DNA of 8,494 bases, from the NCBI GenBank assembly GCA_903872555.1, contig CAIQLE010000334.1:1-8494 (forward strand), read 5' to 3'. Each line of letters begins with the position of its first letter. Position 1 is the first letter of the stretch. Positions 1 to 8,016 of this stretch are shown in pieces. The position numbers and the translations under genes are program-made. The notes beneath the pieces were generated by a model. The model saw nothing but the letters and a program-made list of their open reading frames with translations. It did not search any database and had not been told where the DNA came from. The DNA comes from an uncultured bacterium (GTDB taxonomy: Bacteria > Pseudomonadota > Gammaproteobacteria > Burkholderiales > Burkholderiaceae_D).

Positions 1-15
1 AGTACGTCCCGTACT
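1..15. repeat. Small inverted repeat downstream of dgt
   Basis: AGTACG and CGTACT form a perfect 6-bp stem around a 3-base loop (TCC), starting at the first base of the window and lying 45 bases beyond the dgt stop codon. Read on the minus strand it could be the stem of a transcription terminator for the aroK-aroB-dgt unit. The bases that would carry the required T-run lie outside the window, so this cannot be decided. The rest of 1-59 shows no gene or other signal. Confidence 0.35.
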
Positions 16-59
16 GCAAACCGCTGCCGGCTTGCTATCGCTCTACGAGATCGAGGCTC

Positions 60-1202
60 TTAAATTTCGTCCACAGCAAACAGGCGACGGTATTCGCGCA
101 TGGCATAGCGGTCCGTCATGCCGGCAATATAGTCGGCAACCTTGCGCGCCTGCACACTCACATCGCCGGAGGCTGTCTGATAATCCGGCGGCAATAGCTG
201 AGGACCGCTGATGAAGATACCAAACAAATCCGTCACGATGCGTCTGGCCTTGCTGGTCATGCGATTGACTAAGTAGTGCTGATATAAATTGTGGCGCAGG
301 AAGCGTTTCAATGCCTGAGCTTCCTGTTTCATGCCCTCGGAGAATGCGACTAAGGGCGGCGCATTGCGCACGTCATTCAGCGACTTCACGCCAGCGGCCT
401 GAATATTCGCACGCGATGTATCAATCAGATCGACAACCAGCGCATTGATCATGCGACGTACGGTCTCATTGATGGCGCGCCTGCCTGAAATTCCTGGAAA
501 GAGTGTTTCCACTTCAGCGCGGTGACGTTCATACAAAGCGACTTCCTGCAGCTGTTCAACGCTGATCAAACCCGAACGCAACCCGTCATCAATATCATGA
601 TTGTTGTAGGCGATTTCATCTGCCAGATTGGCGATCTGCGCTTCCAGACTCGGCTGCTTCTTTTCTATAAAGCGCAGGCCTATGTCTCCCAGCTGCTGCG
701 CATGGGGCAATGAACAATGTTTGAGTATGCCTTCGCGCGTTTCAAACATCAGGTTCAGACCATCAAATGCACCGTAACGCTGCTCCAGTTTATCCACCAC
801 ACGCAGGCTTTGCAGATTATGTTCAAAGCCATCGTAATCTTTCATGCAGGCGTTCAGCGCATCCTGACCCGCATGACCAAAAGGCGTGTGGCCCAGATCA
901 TGGGCCAGTGAAATTGCCTCCACCAGATCTTCATTCAGCTGCAGATTGCGCGCCAGTGAACGCGCAATCTGTGCCACTTCTATGCTGTGTGTCAGACGGG
1001 TACGGAACAGATCGCCTTCATGGTTCACAAAAACCTGAGTCTTGTATTCCAGGCGACGAAATGCAGTCGAGTGGATAATCCGGTCACGGTCACGCTGAAA
1101 TTCACTGCGCGTATCCGATGCGGATTCGGCAAAGCCACGTCCGGGAGAAGTGGTCGAACGTGCGGCATAGGGTGCCAGCGCAGCTTCAAAAATTTGGCTC
1201 AT
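60..1202 (-). CDS. dgt: Deoxyguanosinetriphosphate triphosphohydrolase-like protein (HD domain)
   Basis: This 380-residue protein belongs to the HD-domain dNTP triphosphohydrolases, which hydrolyse dNTPs (classically dGTP) to the deoxynucleoside and triphosphate in the cytoplasm. The metal-binding HD signature is visible: His72 in RLTHSIEV, His101-Asp102 in [11 protein letters not shown] and a later Asp195 in [14 protein letters not shown]. His105 and His110 are also in place. The N-terminal [20 protein letters not shown] stretch (about residues 39-58) is typical of the family. At 380 residues it matches the shorter dGTPase-like type rather than the roughly 500-residue E. coli Dgt, so its substrate preference is not certain. 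The ATG starts one base after the aroB stop (TGA-C-ATG), which implies translational coupling. The stop is TAA. Confidence 0.93.
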   Translation of the reverse strand: MSQIFEAALAPYAARSTTSPGRGFAESASDTRSEFQRDRDRIIHSTAFRRLEYKTQVFVNHEGDLFRTRLTHSIEVAQIARSLARNLQLNEDLVEAISLAHDLGHTPFGHAGQDALNACMKDYDGFEHNLQSLRVVDKLEQRYGAFDGLNLMFETREGILKHCSLPHAQQLGDIGLRFIEKKQPSLEAQIANLADEIAYNNHDIDDGLRSGLISVEQLQEVALYERHRAEVETLFPGISGRRAINETVRRMINALVVDLIDTSRANIQAAGVKSLNDVRNAPPLVAFSEGMKQEAQALKRFLRHNLYQHYLVNRMTSKARRIVTDLFGIFISGPQLLPPDYQTASGDVSVQARKVADYIAGMTDRYAMREYRRLFAVDEI

Positions 1203-1203
1203 G

Positions 1204-2304
1204 TCAGGCTTTCACGCAGGCGGCCAGTGTGGCCTTCAGCAGATCCGACGGAACGCTGCTGATCAGCGCCTGACCTAGTGGCTTTAAGAGTATGAATTTG
1301 ATCTGGCCACCTTCGTTTTTCTTGTCGACTTCCATCAGTTCCAGCCAGCGATCCTCGCCCAGATCGGGTGCCACCACCGGCAGGCCAGCCGCTTTGACCA
1401 GAGCGATGATCCTATCCTTGTCTTCTGGCGCCAGATAGCCCAGACGGGTGGATAAATCCGCAGCCATCACCATGCCGCATCCGACGGCTTCGCCATGCAG
1501 CCATTCACCATAGCCGAGACCTGCTTCTATCGCATGACCAAAGGTATGGCCAAAATTTAAAATGGCGCGCAGACCACCTTCGCGCTCATCTTGTCGGACA
1601 ACATCCGCCTTGATTTCGCAAGAACGTTGTATCGCATAAGCCAGTGCGGCATCATCACGCGCCATTAATTTATCAATGTTCGCTTCCTGCCAGCGGAAAA
1701 ATTCAGCATCAATAATGGCACCATGCTTGATCACTTCCGCCATACCGGCCGAGAGTTCACGCTGCGGCAAAGTAGACAGCGTTGACGTATCCGCCAGCAC
1801 CGCCTGTGGCTGGTAAAAAGCACCCACCATATTCTTGCCCAGAGGATGATTGATGGCGGTCTTGCCGCCGACTGAAGAATCCACCTGCGCCAGCAAAGTA
1901 GTCGGCACCTGTACGAAAGGTACACCCCGCATATAGGTCGCTGCCGCAAAACCCGTCATGTCACCGATCACGCCACCGCCGAGAGCGAGCAGGGTAATTT
2001 TCCGGTCACATTTATGTTCAAGCAGCACATCAAAGATGCGCATCAGATTAGCGATATTTTTTTCTTCTTCGCCATCGGGCAAAATCACCGGTATGCATTG
2101 CTTGCCCGCTGCCTGCAACATGTCAGTCAGACGTTCAAGATACAGAGGCGCGACGGTGGTATTGGTGACGATCGCCACACGGCTACCGGGTATGTAAGGC
2201 GCGAAATCTGCGCTTTCCAGCAAGTGGCGGCCGATCACGATGGGGTAACTGCGTTCACCGAGATCGACACTCAGTTTGGCGTAGACAGAAGTTGAAGACG
2301 TCAT
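1204..2304 (-). CDS. aroB: 3-dehydroquinate synthase
   Basis: AroB converts DAHP to 3-dehydroquinate, the second step of the shikimate pathway, using NAD+ and a divalent metal in the cytoplasm. The 366-residue product has the family hallmarks: the DGEEEKN segment (77-83), the glycine-rich [13 protein letters not shown]-binding loop (106-115), the [19 protein letters not shown] substrate loop (134-152), and the three metal ligands Glu190 (GMAEVIKHG), His253 ([11 protein letters not shown]) and His270 (WLHGEAV). The open frame extends upstream to 2466. I chose the ATG at 2304 because conserved AroB homology begins just after it, the length then fits the family (about 360), and the longer version would overlap most of the 3' end of aroK with low-complexity residues. 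It follows aroK by 4 bp and dgt follows by 1 bp, so the three genes are probably co-translated. Confidence 0.95.
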   Translation of the reverse strand: MTSSTSVYAKLSVDLGERSYPIVIGRHLLESADFAPYIPGSRVAIVTNTTVAPLYLERLTDMLQAAGKQCIPVILPDGEEEKNIANLMRIFDVLLEHKCDRKITLLALGGGVIGDMTGFAAATYMRGVPFVQVPTTLLAQVDSSVGGKTAINHPLGKNMVGAFYQPQAVLADTSTLSTLPQRELSAGMAEVIKHGAIIDAEFFRWQEANIDKLMARDDAALAYAIQRSCEIKADVVRQDEREGGLRAILNFGHTFGHAIEAGLGYGEWLHGEAVGCGMVMAADLSTRLGYLAPEDKDRIIALVKAAGLPVVAPDLGEDRWLELMEVDKKNEGGQIKFILLKPLGQALISSVPSDLLKATLAACVKA

Positions 2305-2308
2305 AGTC

Positions 2309-2884
2309 CTAGGCGGAAGTCGGGTTGGTGCTGTCCTGCACTGAATCAGCTTCAGGCGAGACAGTGGCGGGGGCAAGCTGCGACAAAATTGATTGCACGA
2401 CCGATTGCACATTCGGCCGCCCGGTTTCGATAATAATGTGCGCCACTTCCTGATAGAAGGGCGCACGCTGGCGCGATAATTCTTCTATGCGCGCTCTGGG
2501 ATCAGCCGTCTGCAGCAGGGGACGATTTTTATCATGGCTGGTACGCTGCAAGATGCTGTTTACAGATGCACGCAAAAACACGACTGTGCCGCGCTCACGC
2601 AGATAGCGCCGGCTTTCCTCGTTCAGAACAGCACCGCCGCCGGTCGCCAGCACGATACCCTGCTGTGCCGTCAGATCACGGATCACATCCGCTTCACGCT
2701 GACGAAAACTGGCTTCGCCTTCGATTTCAAATATCAGCGGTATGGAGGCGCCGGTACGCGCTTCGATCTCCTGGTCTGCATCCACAAACCGCAGGTTGAG
2801 CTTCTTTGCGAGCGCACGGCCTATGGTGGTTTTGCCGGCCCCCATGAGGCCGACCAGAAAAATGTTGGATGTTGGATTCAGCAT
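2309..2884 (-). CDS. aroK: Shikimate kinase
   Basis: AroK phosphorylates shikimate to shikimate-3-phosphate with ATP. The 191-residue protein shows a Walker A loop GLMGAGKT (12-19), Asp35 and Asp37 in FVDADQEIE (by family comparison the Mg and shikimate ligands), Arg61 in SFRQRE, the shikimate-binding GGG at 82-84, the lid arginine Arg121 in NRPLL, and Arg140 in RQRAPFY. The C-terminal tail from about residue 168 is Ser/Pro/Ala-rich and extends slightly beyond the usual 170-175-residue core. The ATG at 2884 is well supported by homology ([14 protein letters not shown] follows directly). However, no clear Shine-Dalgarno sequence precedes it, and two small dyads lie there instead. The gene sits 104 bp after pilQ and 4 bp before aroB, a grouping common in proteobacteria. 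Confidence 0.95.
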   Translation of the reverse strand: MLNPTSNIFLVGLMGAGKTTIGRALAKKLNLRFVDADQEIEARTGASIPLIFEIEGEASFRQREADVIRDLTAQQGIVLATGGGAVLNEESRRYLRERGTVVFLRASVNSILQRTSHDKNRPLLQTADPRARIEELSRQRAPFYQEVAHIIIETGRPNVQSVVQSILSQLAPATVSPEADSVQDSTNPTSA

Positions 2885-2888
2885 GCTG

Positions 2889-2912
2889 AGCGCTCTAGGG
2901 GGACTGAACCCC
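2889..2912 (-). other. Small dyads replacing the ribosome-binding region of aroK
   Basis: On the minus strand the 28 bases before the aroK ATG contain a GGGG/CCCC hairpin (arms at 2909-2912 and 2898-2902, loop about 6 bases) followed by the 8-bp palindrome GAGCGCTC (2889-2896). No GGAG- or AGGA-like sequence lies 5-10 bases before the ATG. The structures are visible in the sequence; any role in aroK translation is inference. Confidence 0.3.
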
Positions 2913-2938
2913 GGAAAGGCAACAGTTTATCTCATCCG

Positions 2939-2976
2939 ACCTGCCTGCATTCAGTGCAAGGCAAGAGAGCTCAGGT
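2939..2976 (-). other. Imperfect hairpin in the pilQ-aroK gap
   Basis: TGCCTGCA (2942-2949) and TGCAAGGCA (2955-2963) pair over 8 bp with one bulged base around a 5-base loop. ACCTG (2939-2943) can alternatively pair with CAGGT (2972-2976). The element lies 13-50 bases after the pilQ stop, where a terminator or RNA-processing site would be expected. There is no T-run after the stem on the minus strand, so it is not a classical intrinsic terminator. The rest of the 104-bp gap shows no convincing -35/-10 pair for aroK. Confidence 0.3.
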
Positions 2977-2988
2977 GCTGATCCTTGC

Positions 2989-5115
2989 CTAGTGCGCCGC
3001 TGCCGTATCCGTCACGATACGGGGCGTTATAAAAATCAGCAGTTCGGTCTGATCATTGATACGGCTGCTGTTGCGGAAGAGGTAACCAATCAGCGGTAAA
3101 TCACCAAAAAAAGGCACCTTAGCCAGACTGTCGCGCTGAGTTTGCGTAAATATCCCACCCAGTACGACAGTGCCGCCATTGTCGACCTGCACATTGGTCT
3201 TTACATGCTTGGTATTGATCGCAAACCCCGTACCCACCGCCACGCCGCGTGAATCCTTGGCGACATCGACCATCAGGATGATGTTGCCATCGGGTGTGAT
3301 CTGCGGCGTGACTTCCAGCTTGAGATTGGCTTTCTTGAACTGAACCGCAGTTGCGCCACTGCTGGTCGCCTGCTGATATGGTATTTCTTCACCCTGCTCT
3401 ATTAATGCAGGCTGCTGATCTGCTGTCACCACACGCGGGCTGGAAATAATCTTGCCCTTGCCTTCTGCTTCGAGCGCTGACAGCTCAAGATAAAGAAAGC
3501 GGTTCGCGCCGGCAGAAAATAAACTGATGCCGACGGAACCCGGGTTATTGCCGTTGATATTCGCCGCAGGAAGATTCACAAATTGCGTGTTGTTATAGGC
3601 ACTTGCAGTTTTTTCAGTCACCCCGGTTTGTTCACCCACACCCGTGTAATTACCCGTGATGGCCAATCGGCTTGAGCCGGGCAAATTGATGTTGCCCTCG
3701 CCTGTTCCGCGCGCAATATTCATATCAGCGTAGCCTAGCTTGGCGCCAAGGTTTTTGCTGAAGGTGTCATCGGCTTCGACGATTCTCGCCTCTATCATGA
3801 CCTGCCGTGTAGGTATATCGGTAATCTGTATCAGCTTGCGCACTTCTTCCAGCTTGCTCGGAGTGTCGGTGACAAATAATTTATTCGTGCGCGGCTCTGC
3901 CGATGCGCTGCCACGACGCGACAAGATACTGCCGCGTGTCGCCTGTCCATCCAGGCCAAAGACCTGACGGAAGGCATCGGCTTTCTGGTAATTCAGCTGA
4001 AAAGTTTCTGTGATCAAAGGCTCAAGCTCAGAAATTTGCGCCCGCTGTTCCAGCTCCAGCCTTTCTTTGGTCAGCAGCTCATCCTTGGGAGCGATCCACA
4101 TTACATTCCCATTGCGCCGCATATCCAGACCGCGCGCCTGCATCACAATGTCCAGTGCCTGATCCCAGGGCACATCTTTCAGCCTCAGGGTCAGACTGCC
4201 ACCGACACTGTCGCTGGCCACCACATTCAGTCCGGTGAAATCAGCGATCACTTGCAGCAGCGCACGGACTTCAATGTTCTGAAAACTCAGCGACAGTTTG
4301 TCGCCGCGATAACCCCGTTGTGTTCCCGGCTTGTTATCTTCCGGCTTGACTGGCCTGACTTCAATTACCAGCCTGCGATCAGTTTGCCAGGCCAGATGTT
4401 CCCACTGGCCGCGCGGCTCTATGGACAACCTCACCATATCCCCCAGGCTGCTGCTGGTGATGGATTGCACAGGCGTGCCGAAATCTTTCACGTCGAGCTT
4501 ACGCCGCAATATGTCCGGTAAATCGGTTTTCATGAAATCCACCATCACCGACTGCCCCTGACGCCGCACATCGATAGCAGACTGTGGCCTGGACAGGTCG
4601 ATGATGATGCGGCCGGCGTCGAATTCACCGCGCCGGAAATCAATATCAAGAATGGCATTTCTGTCGCTTGCAATGGCCGCTGATTTCTCTGCGCTGGACG
4701 CGGTGCTGCTGCTCTCGCCCAAAGTGATCAACAGCTCTCTGTCTTTCAGGACGGTCGTATAAGTACGCAAGCGCTTCAGATTGAACACCAGTCGCGTACG
4801 TCCTTCGGATTGAACAATATCGATATATCTCAGGTCTGCCGTATCGATGGCATGTCGGGTCTCAGCAGTCGCATTCACCACACCGGGCAAATCCAGCACG
4901 ATGCGCGGCGGATGGTTAATCACAAAGCCTTTGGGTTCGGCCGTCAGGCTTTGTTTCAAATGTATGCGCAAAGTAGCTTGCTGACTCTCACGCACCAGCT
5001 CTATACCTTCAATCGCATTCATCTCTGCGTGGCATATGCTGGCAGCACACAAGATCATGCATAGCAATAGAGCGTATAACAAAGCCTGCAAGCCATTAAG
5101 GCATTTCATTTTCAT
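2989..5115 (-). CDS. pilQ: Type IV pilus outer-membrane secretin PilQ
   Basis: PilQ forms the multimeric outer-membrane channel through which the type IV pilus (or DNA in competence) passes. The 708-residue protein has a Sec signal peptide (basic start, hydrophobic core about 9-27, probable cleavage after CHA at 30). Two AMIN-type peptidoglycan-binding domains follow (about 34-132 and 153-256), then an N0/STN domain (273-345) and an N1 secretin domain (366-437). The C-terminal secretin domain (about 438-703) contains RQVMIEARIVE, EQGEEIPYQ and the end motif VPFFGDLPLIGYLF (667-680). A Gly/Asn/Thr-rich stretch (about 466-530) interrupts the secretin domain. The ATG at 5115 overlaps the pilP stop as ATGA and has a strong GGAG about 6 bases upstream. 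A second ATG two codons on (5109) is possible. Last gene of the pil set; stop TAG. Confidence 0.97.
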   Translation of the reverse strand: MKMKCLNGLQALLYALLLCMILCAASICHAEMNAIEGIELVRESQQATLRIHLKQSLTAEPKGFVINHPPRIVLDLPGVVNATAETRHAIDTADLRYIDIVQSEGRTRLVFNLKRLRTYTTVLKDRELLITLGESSSTASSAEKSAAIASDRNAILDIDFRRGEFDAGRIIIDLSRPQSAIDVRRQGQSVMVDFMKTDLPDILRRKLDVKDFGTPVQSITSSSLGDMVRLSIEPRGQWEHLAWQTDRRLVIEVRPVKPEDNKPGTQRGYRGDKLSLSFQNIEVRALLQVIADFTGLNVVASDSVGGSLTLRLKDVPWDQALDIVMQARGLDMRRNGNVMWIAPKDELLTKERLELEQRAQISELEPLITETFQLNYQKADAFRQVFGLDGQATRGSILSRRGSASAEPRTNKLFVTDTPSKLEEVRKLIQITDIPTRQVMIEARIVEADDTFSKNLGAKLGYADMNIARGTGEGNINLPGSSRLAITGNYTGVGEQTGVTEKTASAYNNTQFVNLPAANINGNNPGSVGISLFSAGANRFLYLELSALEAEGKGKIISSPRVVTADQQPALIEQGEEIPYQQATSSGATAVQFKKANLKLEVTPQITPDGNIILMVDVAKDSRGVAVGTGFAINTKHVKTNVQVDNGGTVVLGGIFTQTQRDSLAKVPFFGDLPLIGYLFRNSSRINDQTELLIFITPRIVTDTAAAH

Positions 5116-5645
5116 CGTTTCTCCTGCAGCTTCAACTGCGACCGGCGTTTGTTCCAGCGGCCGCTACTGTCCTGCAATAATTCGTCAATCTCCACGCCGC
5201 TGTCCGTGATACTCACGACCTTGCCCAGATCCTGTCCAAGATGGCCGCCCAGACGCAGCTGATAAATTGTTTTTTCTGCTTCTATCAGGGCCACCACATC
5301 CCCTGCACGGCGCAAACTGCCGACCATGCGCAAACTATCCAGCGGAAAAGACTCGAGCGCTTCCCGCTGACGGGCCAGATCGGGCTGTATGCCCTCACCG
5401 GCCTTGATGTCAGCATTCAGTCCGACCGTGATTTTCTGAAATTCAAAGGGATCGGCACGTCCTGCTGCTTCATAGCGAAAACCGGTACTGGAGGCAGGTG
5501 GCGGCAGTGCTTCGGGTTTCGCATAGGACTGATGGCGTGTCTGTTCCATCCAGGCCCGCAACTCACGGTCGGCCTGTGCTTCACAGCCCGCGAGTAAGAT
5601 GCACAGACTCCATAAAAAGGCTGACTGCAGTCGTTGATGTTTCAT
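5112..5645 (-). CDS. pilP: Type IV pilus assembly lipoprotein PilP
   Basis: PilP is the lipid-anchored periplasmic member of the alignment complex. In the known systems it binds the PilN-PilO heterodimer and the N0 domain of PilQ. The 177-residue product starts with a short signal sequence ending in the lipobox LLAGC, with the lipidated Cys at 21. A flexible Pro-rich linker follows (about 40-55, including ALPPPASS), then GRADPFEF (63-70) and the compact beta-domain (about 100-170), with MVGSLRRAGDVVALIE, GHLGQDLGKVVSITDSGVEI and a closing SSGRWNKRRSQLKL segment typical of PilP. The start overlaps the pilO stop as ATGA and has no strong Shine-Dalgarno, so it probably depends on translation of pilO. 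Its own end carries the strong ribosome-binding site of pilQ. Confidence 0.95.
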   Translation of the reverse strand: MKHQRLQSAFLWSLCILLAGCEAQADRELRAWMEQTRHQSYAKPEALPPPASSTGFRYEAAGRADPFEFQKITVGLNADIKAGEGIQPDLARQREALESFPLDSLRMVGSLRRAGDVVALIEAEKTIYQLRLGGHLGQDLGKVVSITDSGVEIDELLQDSSGRWNKRRSQLKLQEKR

Positions 5646-6313
5646 TTGCGAATCTGCTTTTTCTTTTCATTTGCCTGCTGTTTTTGCAAGGCGATTTCTT
5701 CGGGATCAAGGTAACGAAAGGTATGCACAAGACTTTCAAAATTTTGAACGCCATCACGCTGTGAAGAAATCACCAGCTTGTCCAGCGTGACTATGCGCGG
5801 CATATTGGCGACATCACTGACAAAACCGGCCAGCGCGTGATACGGGCCGGACAACCTGATTTCAATCGGCAACTCAGCATAGTGCTCATGCAGCTGAACC
5901 TGACCTGGTTTGAAGAGTTCAAATTGCAAGCCGCGATTCATACCGAGCTGATTAATTTCCGACAGCAAGGCATCCATTTCCGCCTTGCGCGGCAATTGAC
6001 GGCCAAGCTCATCAATTTGCGCCTGCACATCGCGTTTCTGTTGCTGCAACTGCTCGAAGTTCTGCGCTTGAAGTGTTTTTAGCTGAAACTCCTGACGTAA
6101 ACGCTGCTCTGTTTGCTGATCGGTAGCCAGCTCATCCCATTGCGCAGTCCAGACAAACCACCAGCCGACCATCACTACCGCCAACAGACTTGCCACAGCA
6201 CAAAGCGCACGTGGCAGCGCAGGCCAGAGTGCCGGGTGCCGACCCTCCAGTCCGCGAAACTGTTGTAAAAATTCGCGCCACCCCGCTCCGTTCAAAGAAG
6301 TATTCAGCTTCAT
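5642..6313 (-). CDS. pilO: Type IV pilus inner-membrane protein PilO
   Basis: PilO pairs with PilN in the inner membrane and joins the cytoplasmic PilM ring to periplasmic PilP. The 223-residue protein has a short cytoplasmic N-terminus, one transmembrane helix (about 36-56, containing ASLLAVVMVGWWFVW), a Gln/Glu-rich coiled coil (about 60-110) and a ferredoxin-like periplasmic domain (about 115-205). That domain includes the segments LGMNRGLQFELFKPG, YAELPIEIRLSG and YHALAGFVSDVANMPRIV characteristic of PilO. The C-terminus ends in a Lys/Gln-rich tail (ANEKKKQIRK). The ATG overlaps the pilN stop as ATGA, and a GGAG five bases upstream supports it. Sequence similarity in the globular part and the gene position make the assignment secure. 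Confidence 0.95.
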   Translation of the reverse strand: MKLNTSLNGAGWREFLQQFRGLEGRHPALWPALPRALCAVASLLAVVMVGWWFVWTAQWDELATDQQTEQRLRQEFQLKTLQAQNFEQLQQQKRDVQAQIDELGRQLPRKAEMDALLSEINQLGMNRGLQFELFKPGQVQLHEHYAELPIEIRLSGPYHALAGFVSDVANMPRIVTLDKLVISSQRDGVQNFESLVHTFRYLDPEEIALQKQQANEKKKQIRK

Positions 6314-6915
6314 GGCTTCTCCGCTTTTACGCCGGGTGCGCTGGGTGCGCCGAGTGCGGAAGGCACAACGGGGGGCAAGAGCCTGATCGTGAACTCAACT
6401 ATTTTTTTAGCCTCACGCCCCTGACCTAGCAGCGCAGCTTTAATTTCCATCAGCTCAGGCTTGCCCAGCCAGACGGATCCCGTCTCCAGATTGCGCAGAA
6501 ATTCAGATACGCGGGCATTCGATTGCGCCACACCCGAGAGCAAGATGACATCGGTCTGGCGCAAAGATTTCAATGCCAGCCCGACGGGTACGCGCGCAGT
6601 CAGTTCATCCAGCCAATGCACAGGTTCGGTACGGCGTGTTTGCAGTTGCTCTACTGCCATGCGACGCGCTTTTAGTAACTCTATGTCCTGCCTCAGGCTA
6701 TTGACTGCATGTATGCGCTTATCCAATAAATTATTTTCTGTTCTGAGCACGTCAATCAGATCTCTCTGAGCGGCGAGCCTGCCAACATTGACGGCGCTGA
6801 CGATCATCAGGATGACCAGACCAGATAAGGAGCACAGGATCAGGAGTTGATTGAATTGACGCTTGCGCTCTGATCGCTGCGCCTCACGCCAGGGGAGCAA
6901 ATTGACATACATCAT
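6310..6915 (-). CDS. pilN: Type IV pilus inner-membrane protein PilN
   Basis: PilN is the partner of PilO; its short cytoplasmic N-terminus binds a groove on PilM. The 201-residue product begins MMYVNLLPWRE, with the PilM-binding NLLP motif at 5-8. A transmembrane helix (about 24-45), a coiled coil (about 48-95) and a periplasmic fold (about 100-180, with HWLDELTARVP and LSGVAQSNARVSEFLRNLE) follow. I start at 6915 because this ATG overlaps the pilM stop as ATGA, as at every other pil junction, has GGAG nine bases upstream inside the last pilM codons, and places NLLP at the usual distance. A frame-open ATG at 6945 would add ten residues atypical of the family. An ATG at 6912 is equally close. 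The C-terminus ends in a Pro/Ala-rich tail encoded by short repeats. Confidence 0.94.
   Translation of the reverse strand: MMYVNLLPWREAQRSERKRQFNQLLILCSLSGLVILMIVSAVNVGRLAAQRDLIDVLRTENNLLDKRIHAVNSLRQDIELLKARRMAVEQLQTRRTEPVHWLDELTARVPVGLALKSLRQTDVILLSGVAQSNARVSEFLRNLETGSVWLGKPELMEIKAALLGQGREAKKIVEFTIRLLPPVVPSALGAPSAPGVKAEKP
6334..6360 (-). repeat. Three degenerate 9-bp repeats in the 3' end of pilN
   Basis: The units GGGTGCGCT, GGGTGCGCC and GAGTGCGGA follow one another on the + strand. On the coding strand they give the tripeptides SAL, GAP and SAP near the C-terminus of PilN. The first two units differ at one base and the third is more diverged. The repeat makes the tail a plausible site of length variation between strains, which is inference. 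Confidence 0.5.
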
Positions 6916-7922
6916 CCGTAAAAGCTCCGCATGGCCAGACCGCATGCCAGCAAATAAGCCGAGGCATCTGCCTGTGCAATCGCCTGTGCGCCATCTAATT
7001 CAGCGAAAGGATCGGGCACGGAGACTGACAGGCTTAAGCGGCTCTGCAGGCACCCGACCAGTTCACTGGCCATGGCATCAGCACCGACCAGATAGAGGCG
7101 GGTCACCGGAGCATGCAAGCCCGATGTGGAGAACAATTGCAGGGCGCGGCTTAACTCCTGACACAGGGATTCCTGAAACACAGTCATGGCTGCAACTGAA
7201 GCTGTGGCATCACGTTTCGCGTCTTTTTTCGGCAGGCTCAGTCCCAGCTCATGCTCAAACAGCATCGCGCCCTGATGCATGAAGTAACAATGATTGCCCT
7301 CGGCAGCTAATTGCAGCACCAGTACGGGCTGATCTGTTTCTGCCGGCGGCTGAACCCGGCGCCCATCCATCATGGCCACGGCCGACATCAGTGCATGCGA
7401 CTCTACATCGATGATCAGGGCTTTCATGCCGGCGGCTTCCGCCAGAGCGACTCGCTCTTCAATTCTGTCTTTGCGCGCAGCCACTAGCAGCACATCGCTA
7501 CTGTCAGGATGATTCGGCGAAGGTCCGAGATTTCCAAAATCCAGGCTGATCTCTTCCATTGGGAATGGCAGGGACTGGCTGGCCTCAGCCTCAACTTGCA
7601 TTTCTAGTTCTTCTTCAAACCGTGGCGTGGGCAGGGTCAGCGTTTTTTTAATCACACTGCCTGAAGGCAAAGCCAGTGCCGCTGTTCGCAGGCGGGTCCC
7701 GCTTTTCCTTAAGGCACGTCTGAGTGCCGCCACCACCTCTTCGGACGGAGCCAGACTGCCATCCCTCTGCAAGGGATGGGGCATGGGTTCATGGGCATAA
7801 TGCAAAATACGCAGCCCCGAACTGGCTTGTCCCAACTCGACGATGCGTATGCCGCCTGCACCGATATCGATGCCCAGCACAGGCACTTGCCTTCTACCGA
7901 ACCAATGACGTAAAGACAGCAT
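6912..7922 (-). CDS. pilM: Type IV pilus assembly protein PilM (actin-like, divergent nucleotide site)
   Basis: PilM is the cytoplasmic actin-fold protein that binds the PilN N-terminus and connects the pilus alignment complex to the motor side. The 336-residue protein has the phosphate-1-like GIDIGAGGIRIVEL (17-30), the family segments LPFPMEEISLDFGNLGPSP (118-136), DVLLVAARKDRIEERVALAEAAG (143-165) and IIDVESHA (170-177), and the C-terminal CGLAMRSF (327-334). These support the family assignment. The phosphate-2 region is unusual: where PilM typically has an Asp-Ile-Gly-Ala stretch, this protein has QLAA (204-207). The later Gly-Gly and adenosine-site LAGG motifs read GL and LVGA (278-281). 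ATP binding may therefore be weakened or lost. The ATG at 7922 has GGAG nine bases upstream. First gene of the pil operon, divergent from mrcA. Confidence 0.92.
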   Translation of the reverse strand: MLSLRHWFGRRQVPVLGIDIGAGGIRIVELGQASSGLRILHYAHEPMPHPLQRDGSLAPSEEVVAALRRALRKSGTRLRTAALALPSGSVIKKTLTLPTPRFEEELEMQVEAEASQSLPFPMEEISLDFGNLGPSPNHPDSSDVLLVAARKDRIEERVALAEAAGMKALIIDVESHALMSAVAMMDGRRVQPPAETDQPVLVLQLAAEGNHCYFMHQGAMLFEHELGLSLPKKDAKRDATASVAAMTVFQESLCQELSRALQLFSTSGLHAPVTRLYLVGADAMASELVGCLQSRLSLSVSVPDPFAELDGAQAIAQADASAYLLACGLAMRSFYG

Positions 7923-7982
7923 GCGGGAAAGCTCCGTCAGACCATGTGATGGCTGTTTTAGAAATAAGCCGCCGATGCTAGC

Positions 7983-8016
7983 AAGTCAGTTTTCAAAAAG
8001 TAAAGAAAACTGACTT
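7983..8016. repeat. Perfect 12-bp inverted repeat in the pilM promoter
   Basis: AAGTCAGTTTTC (7983-7994) and GAAAACTGACTT (8005-8016) are exact reverse complements around a 10-base A-rich centre. Allowing one extra base, the arms extend to the flanking GC on each side (7981 and 8019). The predicted pilM -10 box occupies most of the centre and the right arm fills much of the -35/-10 spacer. This suggests an operator for a dimeric regulator. No clear T-run follows on either strand, so a terminator is less likely. Confidence 0.7.

Noticed and set aside
2305..2466. Upstream extension of aroB giving a 420-residue protein
   Set aside because: The extra 54 residues overlap the aroK 3' end in another frame, do not look like AroB, and the ATG at 2304 gives the normal family length and a 4-bp gene spacing.
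4036..4521. 161-codon open frame on the + strand inside pilQ
   Set aside because: It is antisense to conserved PilQ domains, resembles no family and is explained by codon bias of the real gene; the same holds for the + strand frames at 2534-2992, 522-911 and 6863-7282.
6916..6945. Longer PilN start at 6945
   Set aside because: It would add ten residues before the NLLP motif that are unlike the family and are simply the overlapping pilM end; the ATG at 6915 fits the ATGA pattern of all other junctions.
7977..7999. Possible sigma-54 promoter upstream of pilM (minus-strand TTGCT)
   Set aside because: The -12-like TTGCT is not accompanied by GG at the required distance; GA is found there instead, so the match is poor compared with the TTGACA promoter.
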